Source of the DNA: Paraliobacillus salinarum
GTDB lineage: Bacteria; Bacillota; Bacilli; Bacillales; Amphibacillaceae
Direction of reading: 5' to 3'
Assembly (NCBI RefSeq): GCF_014083865.1
Contig: NZ_JACEFA010000002.1
Coordinates: 208,196 to 272,195 of the forward strand
Length of the DNA stretch: 64,000 nucleotides
A model generated the notes under the pieces. It saw only the letters and a list, made by a program, of their open reading frames with translations, ran no database searches and was not told the origin of the DNA. This document shows positions 26,739 through 36,206 of this stretch, piece by piece (position 1 is the first letter of the stretch; each line of letters opens with the position of its first letter). The translations under genes and the position numbers were made by a program.

Positions 26739-28610
26739 ATGAAAAGAAAGATAGCAGTTGTTTTTTTAGGTGTTATCATGATCTCCAATCTGATTTTGCC
26801 AACTATTACGTTTGCAAAAGATGATATCACAGGTCACCAGTTTGAATATGACCTTAGAATCATGATAGAAGAAGGAATTATGGGAGGTTATCCAGACGGG
26901 CTTTTTAAGCCAGATAACTCAGTGACGCGGGCAGAATTCACTAAACTTTTAGTTGAATCACTTCAATTAACTGGAGAGTCTACTAGCCACAGTTTTACAG
27001 ATGTGAAAGATTCGGTTTGGTATACAAAGCCAATAGCTATTGCGATCAATCATAACTTAATTAGCGGTTATCCTGATGGAACTTTTAAGCCAAACAACAA
27101 AATTTCTCGAGAACAAATGACCGGTATCATTCAACGCGCTTTACATCAACAAGGAGTAACTTCTAAAGAAAAAGAACTTACTTTTTCCGATACCTCCAAA
27201 ATTCATAAAGACTTTCGTTCTTCAGTTGCAAAGCTTTACTATCATGGAATTATGAATGGTAAAGGTAATAATCTATTCGCACCTAAAGATTACACAACGA
27301 GAGGCGAAACTGCAGCTGTTTTGAATAGAATGTTAAAGACGATTAACAATCCTAAAACGGTGATTACTAATACACATTACGATAGAGACTTTAACAAAAT
27401 GATAGATATACAAATGACCAAAACACCAAAAGTTGATGGAGCAGGTCAGTATATAGCAAGTCGTGAAATGGTTTCATATTATGCTAACCCTAAAAATTTC
27501 AGTAGCAATTCAAGTGACTTTTTGCAATTTCTTGATTTAGCTGAAAACACTGGTTTGAACACGAGTGAAGTGAATAATAAGATATTAACTAATAAATATA
27601 AATTATCAGGACAAGCAAAAGCATTTGTTGAAGCTGGTAAAGTTCATAATGTGAATGAAGTATATTTAATTGCACATACGTTACATGAAACAGGTAATGG
27701 AAAATCTACTTTAGCACAGGGTGTACCGGTTGATGGTAACGGAAAAGTCGTATCCGCGAATAATGCAAAACATACAGTTTATAACTTCTATGGTTATGGT
27801 GCGGTTGACAGCAATCCTTTAAACGGAGGCGCTAAATACGCATTTGATAATAAATGGTTTACTCCAGAAGCTGCCATTATTGGTGGTGCTGCTGATATTG
27901 CAGATAATTATATTAATGATGGACAAAACACGCTATATAAAATGAGATGGAATCCTGATAGTCCAGGTTATCCACAATACGCAACACATGTCATGTGGGC
28001 AGTATTACAAACAAAGAATATGAGTAAAATATATAATTTACTAGATTCATATGTTCAGAAGTTTGATGTACCTACTTTCAATAATCAACCAAAAGCAACT
28101 GCTAAGCCTACAGGTGTTGCACAGTATCATGTTGATACAACATTAGCCGGACGTAATGGAACAACAAATGCTACTAGTTTAAACTTTAGAACTGGCCCAA
28201 CAACAGGCTTTGATGCTATAAGCGCAATTCCACATGGTTCACAAGTTACACTTATTGGAGAAAATGGTGGATGGTACAAGATCAAGTATAATGGTTCTAT
28301 AGGCTGGGTAGCTGGTCAATATGTCGATTTAGAAACAAAAGCTAAAACATTTAGTATTAGCGGTTTTACAAAAGAAAATGATAATCAAGCAGAAGAAATA
28401 AAAGATATAACAGATAACATATTTGGTGAAACAAATGTAGAAACAATACCATTACTATCTTCTCCAAGCACAAATGATGATTCCACATTTGTTAGAGATC
28501 TAGAGCTTAGTACTACCGTGAAGATACTTGACCAAAATAAAGACTGGTATAAGGTAATTCTTGACCAAGAAGAAGGTTGGGTACAAAAAGAGTTTATCAC
28601 TATTAAGTAA
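26739..28610 (+). CDS. SLH-anchored endo-beta-N-acetylglucosaminidase
   Basis: A 623-residue secreted peptidoglycan hydrolase. A signal peptide (about 1-28) is followed by three SLH modules (about 28-200), a linker, a glucosaminidase domain (about 290-430: LIAHTLHETGNGKSTLA with the catalytic Glu, YNFYGYGAVDSNP, and MRWNPDSPGYPQYAT), a first SH3 domain (about 475-531, SLNFRTGPTTGFD) and a degenerate second one at the C terminus (about 567-623). The ATG at 26739 has AGGAGG 9 bases upstream. It is divergent from the SLH amidase, so the pair may act together in wall turnover or cell separation; that is inferred. Confidence 0.9.
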   Translation: MKRKIAVVFLGVIMISNLILPTITFAKDDITGHQFEYDLRIMIEEGIMGGYPDGLFKPDNSVTRAEFTKLLVESLQLTGESTSHSFTDVKDSVWYTKPIAIAINHNLISGYPDGTFKPNNKISREQMTGIIQRALHQQGVTSKEKELTFSDTSKIHKDFRSSVAKLYYHGIMNGKGNNLFAPKDYTTRGETAAVLNRMLKTINNPKTVITNTHYDRDFNKMIDIQMTKTPKVDGAGQYIASREMVSYYANPKNFSSNSSDFLQFLDLAENTGLNTSEVNNKILTNKYKLSGQAKAFVEAGKVHNVNEVYLIAHTLHETGNGKSTLAQGVPVDGNGKVVSANNAKHTVYNFYGYGAVDSNPLNGGAKYAFDNKWFTPEAAIIGGAADIADNYINDGQNTLYKMRWNPDSPGYPQYATHVMWAVLQTKNMSKIYNLLDSYVQKFDVPTFNNQPKATAKPTGVAQYHVDTTLAGRNGTTNATSLNFRTGPTTGFDAISAIPHGSQVTLIGENGGWYKIKYNGSIGWVAGQYVDLETKAKTFSISGFTKENDNQAEEIKDITDNIFGETNVETIPLLSSPSTNDDSTFVRDLELSTTVKILDQNKDWYKVILDQEEGWVQKEFITIK

Positions 28611-28643
28611 AGTGAAATTGACAGTAGATATTTAAAGATTCTT

Positions 28644-28680
28644 AGGAAGGAAACAACTATTTGTTTCCTTCCTTTTGTGT
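28644..28680 (+). terminator. Intrinsic terminator after the SLH glucosaminidase gene
   Basis: AGGAAGGAAACAA (28644-28656) pairs perfectly with TTGTTTCCTTCCT (28661-28673) and is followed by TTTGTGTT. Confidence 0.85.
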
Positions 28681-28729
28681 TATATTATTTAACGTATTGA
28701 TCTAAATTGTAAAAAGGAGTTATTACGTA

Positions 28730-29470
28730 ATGAATGATGTAACTATAATGGATATTCCATTTATAAATACAGATCAAGAAACTTTTGTATCTGTATTAGA
28801 TCAACATATTCAACAGAAGCGAAAAACTTTTGTGATTACAGCTAATCCTGAAATAGTAATGAAAGCTTATGAAAATAAATCATTTAAGGAATACTTAAAT
28901 CAAGCAACCTATATCACTGCAGATGGGATTGGAATAGTCAAAGCAGCACAACTCCTGAATAATCCATTACCTGGGCGAGTAACAGGTTACGACACAATGA
29001 TGCAATTATTAACTAAGGCAAACGAACAAGCTTATAAAATCTTTTTGCTTGGTGCGCACCCAGATACATTACAAAAGACAGTTGCCAATATTGAGCGCGA
29101 CTATCCTAACGTACAAATCGTTGGTACTCAAGACGGTTATTTTGATTGGGACAACAATGATATTGCCGATAGGATAGCTGATGTAAAACCAGATATTACT
29201 TTTGTTGCACTAGGTGTACCGAAACAAGAAAAATGGATTGCTGAAAATATTAGTAAATTTGATAGTGGTATTTTTATGGGGATTGGTGGTTCGTTTGATG
29301 TTATCGCTGGAACTGTAAAAAGAGCACCTGCTTTTTGGCAGAAATTAAATTTAGAATGGCTATATCGTTTACTTAAACAGCCTTCGCGTTGGAGACGTAT
29401 GTTAGCATTACCTCGTTTTGCTATACATATTTTTATATTGAAAGTTAAAGGTAAAGGATTAAAATCATGA
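28730..29470 (+). CDS. tagA: N-acetylglucosaminyldiphosphoundecaprenol N-acetyl-beta-D-mannosaminyltransferase
   Basis: TagA (WecG/TagA/CpsF family, GT26) adds ManNAc to undecaprenyl-PP-GlcNAc, the second step of the teichoic acid linkage unit. The 246 residues carry the family motifs ITANPEIVMKAYEN, ITADGIGIV, GRVTGYDTM, LLGAHPDTL, VALGVPKQEKWI, GIGGSFDVIAGTVKRAP and LNLEWLYRLLKQPSRWRRM. AAGGAG lies 10 bases before the ATG. Its stop codon overlaps the start of the flippase gene by 4 bases (ATGA), so the two are translationally coupled. Confidence 0.92.
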   Translation: MNDVTIMDIPFINTDQETFVSVLDQHIQQKRKTFVITANPEIVMKAYENKSFKEYLNQATYITADGIGIVKAAQLLNNPLPGRVTGYDTMMQLLTKANEQAYKIFLLGAHPDTLQKTVANIERDYPNVQIVGTQDGYFDWDNNDIADRIADVKPDITFVALGVPKQEKWIAENISKFDSGIFMGIGGSFDVIAGTVKRAPAFWQKLNLEWLYRLLKQPSRWRRMLALPRFAIHIFILKVKGKGLKS

Positions 29471-31029
29471 GTCAATCAACATTTGTAAAAAGTACTTTTA
29501 TCTTAACAATAGCTACATTGCTTTCAAAAATATTAGGTAGTATATTCCGGATACCATTGCAAAATATTGCGGGTGACGAGGTGCTCGGAATTTTCAGCCT
29601 CGTCTATCCTGTATATATGGTTGCATTAATCCTATCTGTTGCAGGACTTCCACTTGCCATATCTAAATTGATTGCAGAGGCGAATACTAAAAAAGACAAC
29701 TCTTCTGTTAGAGAAGTATTTACCACAGCTAGCTTGCTTGCAATTATGTTTGGATTCTTAAGCTTTACTCTTATTTTCAGCTTTTCAAATGAGATAGCAA
29801 ACATGTTGGGAGGACCGACAACTAGATTAGCTTTAATCGTAGTAGCTGGTACTTTGTTAGTCGCGCCATACATGGCAGTTTATCGAGGTTTCTTTCAAGG
29901 TTTTGCTGATATGAAACCTACAGCGATTTCTCAAGTGCTTGAGCAATTGATACGTGTCAGTTTAATCCTTTTGATTGCCTATTTTCTTGTGAGTAAAGGG
30001 TATTCTGATGAAGTTATAGCTGGCGGAGTAATGGTTGGTTCAATAGTAGGAGCGCTTGCGTCATTAATTTATTTAAGAATAAAATATGACAAATCACCAC
30101 TTAAATTGGTTTCATCAAATAACTATTCGTTTGTTATATTCAAGAAATGGACGAAGACAATTCTAAGCGTTTCTATACCAATTGCAATCGGCACACTCAC
30201 AATGGCACTGTTTAATTTCGTCGATTCATTTACAGTTTCTTATGGATTACGTGCCGCTGGATCTTCAACAAATGAAATTAACTATTTATATGGTATATAT
30301 GGGCGTGGCTTATCACTTGTTCAAATTGCGACTGTATTTGCAACATCCATTGTGCTTCCTCTTGTACCTTTAATTACAACAAAGTTAGCTAACAAAGATA
30401 CGAATGGAACAAGGTCAATTATAGAAAGAACACATCGAATGACACATTTCATTTCATGGCCAGCAGCAATGGGATTACTTGCTTTAACACTTCCTTTAAA
30501 TCTTGCATTATTCACAAATTTAGAAGGAAGCTCCATGTTGGCAATTATTAATTTCAGTTCTGTTTTTACTTCCTTTGCATTATTAGGCACGGGAATCTTA
30601 CAGGGCATGAATTACGCGAGAACTAGTGCTCTTGTGATTATAGGTAGTGTTATTCTAAAAACATTTTCGAATATCTACTTCATACAGTGGTTTGGTCTAG
30701 ACGGTGCTGCAATTTCTACTCTGTGCATATATATTATATTAGTATTTACTAACTCCATAATCATAATGAGACGTATTAAATTTAAACTTTTCAACACAGA
30801 GGTGTTTAAAATCATTGTATCTGCTTCAATAATGGGCGGGTTGGTTGGTATACCTACATTGTTTTTTTCACTTACAGATTGGTCAAGAATGCAAGCTGTC
30901 ATTTATTTAGGCTTTTCCATTCTTTTAGGTGCACTAATATACTTTGCGCTTTTATTCTTATTAAAAGTGATTACCAAAGATGATATAAAAAATAGTCCCT
31001 TATTAGCTCGAATCAATATCAAAAAATGA
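29467..31029 (+). CDS. MOP-superfamily polysaccharide flippase (SpoVB/MurJ-like)
   Basis: A 520-residue integral membrane protein with about 14 hydrophobic segments, of the polysaccharide biosynthesis/MATE-like flippase type. Recognisable parts are the N-terminal TFILTIATLLSKILGSIFRIPLQ, YRGFFQGFADMKPTAISQVLEQLIRV and LQGMNYARTS. This family flips undecaprenyl-linked intermediates (lipid II or polymer repeat units). Coupling to tagA suggests a wall-polymer intermediate, but TagGH already exports teichoic acid, so the cargo may be the SLH-binding secondary polymer or lipid II. It begins with ATGA overlapping the tagA stop. Confidence 0.82.
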   Translation: MSQSTFVKSTFILTIATLLSKILGSIFRIPLQNIAGDEVLGIFSLVYPVYMVALILSVAGLPLAISKLIAEANTKKDNSSVREVFTTASLLAIMFGFLSFTLIFSFSNEIANMLGGPTTRLALIVVAGTLLVAPYMAVYRGFFQGFADMKPTAISQVLEQLIRVSLILLIAYFLVSKGYSDEVIAGGVMVGSIVGALASLIYLRIKYDKSPLKLVSSNNYSFVIFKKWTKTILSVSIPIAIGTLTMALFNFVDSFTVSYGLRAAGSSTNEINYLYGIYGRGLSLVQIATVFATSIVLPLVPLITTKLANKDTNGTRSIIERTHRMTHFISWPAAMGLLALTLPLNLALFTNLEGSSMLAIINFSSVFTSFALLGTGILQGMNYARTSALVIIGSVILKTFSNIYFIQWFGLDGAAISTLCIYIILVFTNSIIIMRRIKFKLFNTEVFKIIVSASIMGGLVGIPTLFFSLTDWSRMQAVIYLGFSILLGALIYFALLFLLKVITKDDIKNSPLLARINIKK

Positions 31030-31064
31030 CGTTAGTGCGTTGAACGCACTAACGTCATTTTTAT
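31020..31064. terminator. Bidirectional terminator between the flippase and LtaS-like genes
   Basis: AAATGACGTTAGTGCGTT (31024-31041) pairs with its complement at 31043-31060. Six A precede it and five T follow, so it works on both strands. The stem includes the flippase stop codon (31027-31029) and serves the converging LtaS-like gene too. Confidence 0.85.
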
Positions 31065-31086
31065 AACACAAAACAATACTCCATCT

Positions 31087-33003
31087 CTAGTTTTCTTTCT
31101 CTTGAGACTCATTTAGAAACGATTTATACGCTTCATTAAGATTATTTTCAATCAATATACTTGAGCTTTTCAGGATCTTTTTGCCCTCTTCTCCAATAGA
31201 TTGGCAAGTAGATTCATCAACTTCTTCACCTGAAACTAAATTGATGCATGCACCACTCTCTAGGGACGCCTTGAATAGTACATCTCCCTTTATTGATGAA
31301 CCATCTCGAAACGGTACTAAATGATCTTCAAAATTAAGCATCGATGACCCTAGATGCATATAATTCCCTTCTATTCCTAAAAGTTCTAAAATTGTTGGTG
31401 CAACATTGATCATTCCTACACTATTTTTTTGTTCACCAACTTTTTCATTTCCAGGAATATGCAAATAAAATGGAACATTCTTTAATGTCTTATAGGATGA
31501 TAGTGTATCTAAATCTCCCTCAATCGCATCAGCGTATTCCTGATTCCAAGCAACTCCGTTATCATGATCTCCATAAATGGCAACTACGGTTTCTTCCCAA
31601 AGCCCTTCTTTTTTCATGGAGTCAACTAACGTACCAACAGCACGATCAACATAATTAACACTTTGCAAGTAATCACCGAATATGTCTTGTTCAAAAGGTG
31701 CTACATTAAGTGTTGATGCACTGTCTGGTATCGGTGTAAACGGGTGATGACTTGTTAATGCAACAATAAAATGATAAAACGGTTTTGTTGTATTCATATC
31801 TTCAAATGATTCCATAAACATTTGTTCATCCCCAACCGTTTCAAAACTACTATAAAGTTCTGTTGGGTTAATTCTTTCAAATAGATCATCTTTACCAACA
31901 AAATCATCAAAACCATAATTACGGTACATTCCATCTCTATTCCAGAATGTTTCATCATAAGAGTGGTATGCAGTTGTTTGATAATCTTGCTCTTTAAGTA
32001 ATAGTGGCAAGGAATCATAATCATTGCTAGGATAACGTACATAAACAGAACCACCATTTAATGTATAAAGAGAAGATTGCGTTAAGAATTCTGCATCACT
32101 AGTTCTCCCTTGACCTGTTTGATGATAAAATTCACTAAAATAAAGTGTTTCTTCTATTAATGCATTTAAATTGGGAGTGATTTCTTGGCCATTAATTTTT
32201 TTGTTGATAACAAAATTCTCAAATGATTCTAACTGTATCATTAAAACATTTTTGCCTTCAGCTTTACCAAACCATTCAACATTTGGTTCCTGTTGCTGCC
32301 CTTCAACAACACGAAAAACATCCTGCTTTTCCTCTTCTGTAACAGTGGTTTTTCCGATAATATGTTCTTTCAAATACTTTGTAGTTTCGAACGCATGAAA
32401 GCCTAAGTGTCCAGTAGCATTGAATACAGATTCATTACTCCACATATTAACTAGAAAATTCTCTCCATACTTTTCCGTATAAGCATTCATTGGTATAGAA
32501 ATACTCAAAACCCCAATTAAAACTGAAAGCACAAACATAACAGTTCTTTCAATTAGGTGAATACGTGGTGCAATATGTTTCTTAAAAAGGAAAAATACTA
32601 TTATTGGTATAATTAAAAGGTCTATGATAAATTTCAAATCTGTAATACTTAATAATTCTGTAATACTTTCAGATATATCACTAGCCTGCCCTACCTGAAA
32701 CAATACAGGTGTAGTAATAAAATCACCGAAGTATCGATAATAGACTAAATCAGCATAGATAATAAAACTTGCTAGTAATTGAATAACCCACAAAACAAGT
32801 AATCTACTTCTTCTATGAAATAACAATGATATTGAAAACAATAATAATAGGGTACCAAATGTAACAATTAATGTATGCTCATGAATCATTCTTAATCCTA
32901 GTTCATCTGCAAACCAATATAACTTACAAGTGAGAATGAACGCAATAATCGGTATCTCGATATGACGCATGAAAAACTTACCTATTGATTTAAGTATATG
33001 CAT
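31087..33003 (-). CDS. LtaS-family phosphatidylglycerol glycerophosphotransferase
   Basis: A 638-residue relative of lipoteichoic acid synthase, which polymerises glycerol phosphate from phosphatidylglycerol outside the membrane. Five hydrophobic segments lie in residues 1-175 and a sulfatase-like extracellular domain follows. The Mn-site glutamate (MIQLESFENF, Glu259) and the catalytic threonine (QGRTSDAEF, about Thr301) are at nearly the same numbers as S. aureus LtaS; YGDHDNG supplies further metal ligands. The ATG at 33003 has AGGAGG and shares one base with the stop of the upstream oxidoreductase gene (TAATG). Whether it is the main synthase, a primase or a stress paralogue (YqgS/YfnI type) cannot be told. 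Confidence 0.88.
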   Translation of the reverse strand: MHILKSIGKFFMRHIEIPIIAFILTCKLYWFADELGLRMIHEHTLIVTFGTLLLLFSISLLFHRRSRLLVLWVIQLLASFIIYADLVYYRYFGDFITTPVLFQVGQASDISESITELLSITDLKFIIDLLIIPIIVFFLFKKHIAPRIHLIERTVMFVLSVLIGVLSISIPMNAYTEKYGENFLVNMWSNESVFNATGHLGFHAFETTKYLKEHIIGKTTVTEEEKQDVFRVVEGQQQEPNVEWFGKAEGKNVLMIQLESFENFVINKKINGQEITPNLNALIEETLYFSEFYHQTGQGRTSDAEFLTQSSLYTLNGGSVYVRYPSNDYDSLPLLLKEQDYQTTAYHSYDETFWNRDGMYRNYGFDDFVGKDDLFERINPTELYSSFETVGDEQMFMESFEDMNTTKPFYHFIVALTSHHPFTPIPDSASTLNVAPFEQDIFGDYLQSVNYVDRAVGTLVDSMKKEGLWEETVVAIYGDHDNGVAWNQEYADAIEGDLDTLSSYKTLKNVPFYLHIPGNEKVGEQKNSVGMINVAPTILELLGIEGNYMHLGSSMLNFEDHLVPFRDGSSIKGDVLFKASLESGACINLVSGEEVDESTCQSIGEEGKKILKSSSILIENNLNEAYKSFLNESQEKEN

Positions 33004-34829
33004 TAGCGCTCCTCCTCTTCTGAAGGAATCCATAATGATAGTGCTTTATATCCTTCACGATATGTAAAATCACCTTTAAATGTATAGATCCAATCAGTAT
33101 CTAATTGATCAATTTCCGGAAATAACTTGAGTAAATCTATCATATGATCTGAGGTTAGATGTTCATCAAAATTATATTTTTGTTGCCACACATTAATTTT
33201 TTCAAGCATTTCGTTTCTTGTATCTTTATCCTGATAATAAACTTGTTTGACAGTGTTAAGCAATAAATTTCTAAAGCCTCCAACTGTTACATTTTTTTCT
33301 AATGGTAGTTCGTTTTTGTAACCTGCGGAAACCAATCCCAATGAATAAACTTCTCTAAACGCGGTATAGTCTTCATCACCCTGATAAGGATACGGTAAGT
33401 TCTTATCCTCAGCAAGTCGAGCTCCTTGAGATTTCAACGTAGTCTGGACGTTTTCAATCAGTTGATCTGATTTACTTAATTGGTGAAAGTTTACTTCTTC
33501 TTCAATTGATATATCAGCTGCAACGCCACCAGCTTCAGCTACAGACATTCCTGTTGGTACAACACGAATACTCCCTGCAGGAATGGAATCATAACCAGAT
33601 GCTTTACTTGTAACAAGTAGGTTCGTTAAATTAACCGGAACTAAAGATCGGAAAGGAATACCATAATAATTAGGGCTAAAAACAATATATCCTTTTTCAT
33701 CAGGTGAAACAGATTGAATATCAACAGGATAACCACCTAAAGCTATTGAATCAGCTGGTAATTGATTTTCCCACAAGTCACTGGCTGTTACTCGATACAA
33801 AGTGTTCATATGACGTGTTTCTCTGATATATAACTCTTCAGGATAAGAGGCAATCTTTGCATCTTCAAACCCAGGAAACGTTTCATTCAAATAAGATAAA
33901 ATATGCTTTGTTTCTTTTTTACCTTTTTTTAGCGCTTCTTGTTTCGCTTGTTCATCAATACCGTCCACACCAAAAATTTGTAGTGCGTTAATGTATACCT
34001 CGCCGTTCGGAGATCTTCCAATATTCAACCCGCGTAAGTTAACTCCTTCTTGCTTCTCTTGATATCTGGCATCAATCTCTCCAAATCCCCAAGCTGCTTG
34101 ATCAGTTGCTTCACTATTTTTAAAGGAGCCACTATTTGAAGCAGCTTTAACACCTTCCCAATCAACATTCTTAAGGTGAATCATCATTGTTGCAGCCATT
34201 AAGGAATCTTTTTTACCTATATCCTCTTGCCCCGTTGTGAATGGAACACCTGCCATGGCAGCAATTTCACCATCTGCTGTTGCATCAATATAACGTTCTG
34301 CTGTAAAAGTTCTTTTGCCATTTTCATCTTCAGTATCTAGATATTGTATTTCTTCCTCTGTAACACCTACTTTAGTTATTTCAGTAGTTAAAGATAAAGT
34401 TATGTTTTCTTCTTGTTGAATTAAATATAAAAATGCTTTTTTTGCTTTATCAATATCAAAGGTGGAAACATTATCTACTAACCCCCACCATTCTTCAAAA
34501 ATACCAGCACTAGTTACCTCACCATTTTGGTCTGCAGGAATATCAAGATAGTTCAACTCTCCAAAGGTAAATAAACCGCCTAATGCATCTCTTTCTTCCA
34601 ACATTAGAACTTCAGAACCATTTCGAGCTGCACTTACTGCGGCTGCTACACCTTCTGGTTCACCACCTATAACGATGACATCATAGTGATCTTCTGTCAC
34701 ATTTTTTTTGTATGGTTTAACACGTAATCCATCTTCGTTATCTGTCATGACATATATCAATATAGAAACTATCATCATTACTAAAATGATTATACCGACA
34801 CGAAACATTGTTCTCTTTCTAAAAGTCAT
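33003..34829 (-). CDS. Membrane-anchored FAD-dependent oxidoreductase
   Basis: A 608-residue protein with one N-terminal membrane span (about 10-28) and then an FAD-binding Rossmann fold: DVIVIGGEPEGVAAAVSAA (about residue 49) and LMLEERDALGG. It resembles the FAD_oxidored (PF12831) class, including IDATADGEIAAMAGVPF and GSIRVVPTGMSVAEAGG. The Asn/Lys content before the domain and the anchor topology (short basic tail inside) would place the catalytic domain outside, which is unusual for a flavoprotein. GAGAGGAAG lies just before the ATG. It is translationally coupled to the LtaS-like gene. Substrate unknown. Confidence 0.75.
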   Translation of the reverse strand: MTFRKRTMFRVGIIILVMMIVSILIYVMTDNEDGLRVKPYKKNVTEDHYDVIVIGGEPEGVAAAVSAARNGSEVLMLEERDALGGLFTFGELNYLDIPADQNGEVTSAGIFEEWWGLVDNVSTFDIDKAKKAFLYLIQQEENITLSLTTEITKVGVTEEEIQYLDTEDENGKRTFTAERYIDATADGEIAAMAGVPFTTGQEDIGKKDSLMAATMMIHLKNVDWEGVKAASNSGSFKNSEATDQAAWGFGEIDARYQEKQEGVNLRGLNIGRSPNGEVYINALQIFGVDGIDEQAKQEALKKGKKETKHILSYLNETFPGFEDAKIASYPEELYIRETRHMNTLYRVTASDLWENQLPADSIALGGYPVDIQSVSPDEKGYIVFSPNYYGIPFRSLVPVNLTNLLVTSKASGYDSIPAGSIRVVPTGMSVAEAGGVAADISIEEEVNFHQLSKSDQLIENVQTTLKSQGARLAEDKNLPYPYQGDEDYTAFREVYSLGLVSAGYKNELPLEKNVTVGGFRNLLLNTVKQVYYQDKDTRNEMLEKINVWQQKYNFDEHLTSDHMIDLLKLFPEIDQLDTDWIYTFKGDFTYREGYKALSLWIPSEEEER

Positions 34830-34897
34830 CTACTCTTCCTCTCTTCTCTATTAGCCAGTAAAATAATTACCTCTCATTTGAGCAACTAGTTTTCAAG

Positions 34898-34933
34898 AAA
34901 AAATCTTGCACCTGATATGGTACAAGATTTTTA
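34898..34933 (-). terminator. Intrinsic terminator after the first TagO-like gene
   Basis: AAAAATCTTG (34899-34908) and CAAGATTTTT (34923-34932) form the stem, with an inner ACC/GGT pairing; the minus-strand side ends in six T. Confidence 0.85.
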
Positions 34934-34934
34934 A

Positions 34935-35990
34935 TTATAATTGCTTTTTATGTTTAGAGCCTTCAAATAAGCTAAGGATTGGCCTATATTTCTCACTAAC
35001 TAATCCTGTTACTTCCACAATAAGTTCTATTAATAGTATTAGAGATAGCAAAGTTAATGTTGATCCCCACATTGTCGATCTAGTAAAAATTACTGCGGCT
35101 AGACTAAACAAAGAGCTAAGTGCATAGATAACGATTACTGTTTGCTTATGTGAATAACCTAATCTAATTAAACAATGATGTAGATGAAGTTTATCAGGAG
35201 ATAATAGTGGCTTTCTTTGTACAACTCGTCTAACAATAGCAAAAACAGTATCTAATATAGGCACCCCTAATATAATAATAGGAACCATTATAGAAAATAG
35301 TGTCACGTTCTTAGATAGACCCATTATTGCAAGGACACTAATCATATAGCCTAAGAACAAGGACCCAACGTCCCCCATAAATATTTTTGCCGGATTAAAA
35401 TTATAGATTAGAAAACCTAAGGTACTACCTAGTAATAAAAAGGCTATTAATGCAACTAATGGATTACCCATAGTTATTGCTAAACCTGAAATTGTTATTA
35501 GAACAATCGCTGAAACACCAGCTGCCAATCCATCTAAACCATCAATTAAGTTAACAGCATTTGTAACACCTACGATCCAAATAACAGTTAACGGAATCGA
35601 AAAATACCCAAATTCAATTACATCACCGAATGGGACTGTAATAAATTCAATTTGTAATCCTCCAATAACTGTAATAGCAGCAGCTAAAATCTGACCAAGC
35701 AATTTAAGTTTAGCCGACAATTGAATCATATCATCTAAAAAGCCAACGATAGCAATTATTAAACCACCAGCTAAAATAGGCCATACCTCAGAGTAACCTG
35801 TATTGAATATCAAAAAGCCAGCATAAAAACTAATTATTATAGCAAGACCACCTAACCTTGGCATTACTTTTGTATGAACTTTTCGATCATTGGGTTGATC
35901 TACTGCACCAATTCTTATAGCCAACTTAATGACATATGGCGTAAGTATTACCGCTATTATAAAACATACAACCAAAGCTAAATACCCCAT
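34935..35990 (-). CDS. Undecaprenyl-phosphate N-acetylglucosaminyl-1-phosphate transferase (TagO-like), copy 1
   Basis: A 351-residue polytopic enzyme of the MraY/WecA superfamily that starts wall-polymer synthesis by moving GlcNAc-1-phosphate from UDP-GlcNAc to undecaprenyl phosphate. Key motifs are the Asp-rich GFLDDMIQLSAK, NAVNLIDGLDGLAAG, KIFMGDVGSLFLGY and the C-terminal loop HLHHCLIRLGYSHKQ. About eleven membrane spans are visible. AGGAGG precedes the ATG at 35990. A close paralogue lies 216 bp upstream on the same strand. Both keep all catalytic motifs, so either could be the TagO of the teichoic acid pathway. Confidence 0.88.
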   Translation of the reverse strand: MGYLALVVCFIIAVILTPYVIKLAIRIGAVDQPNDRKVHTKVMPRLGGLAIIISFYAGFLIFNTGYSEVWPILAGGLIIAIVGFLDDMIQLSAKLKLLGQILAAAITVIGGLQIEFITVPFGDVIEFGYFSIPLTVIWIVGVTNAVNLIDGLDGLAAGVSAIVLITISGLAITMGNPLVALIAFLLLGSTLGFLIYNFNPAKIFMGDVGSLFLGYMISVLAIMGLSKNVTLFSIMVPIIILGVPILDTVFAIVRRVVQRKPLLSPDKLHLHHCLIRLGYSHKQTVIVIYALSSLFSLAAVIFTRSTMWGSTLTLLSLILLIELIVEVTGLVSEKYRPILSLFEGSKHKKQL

Positions 35991-36206
35991 GTTATCCTCC
36001 TGATTTTAATGATCCTATCATTCTATTGTAATTATATATTATTGGACATAAATTTAAACACTTAGCATCAGTATATATAATGTCAATTTAAATATCAATA
36101 GTATTGTATTAATAGTATGTTAGATTCATGTTACACTCACAGTTTTAGACGTTTGTAAGTAGTAGAAAGTTTCACATTTATAAACTTTTTTTTATTTAGT
36201 ATAGAA

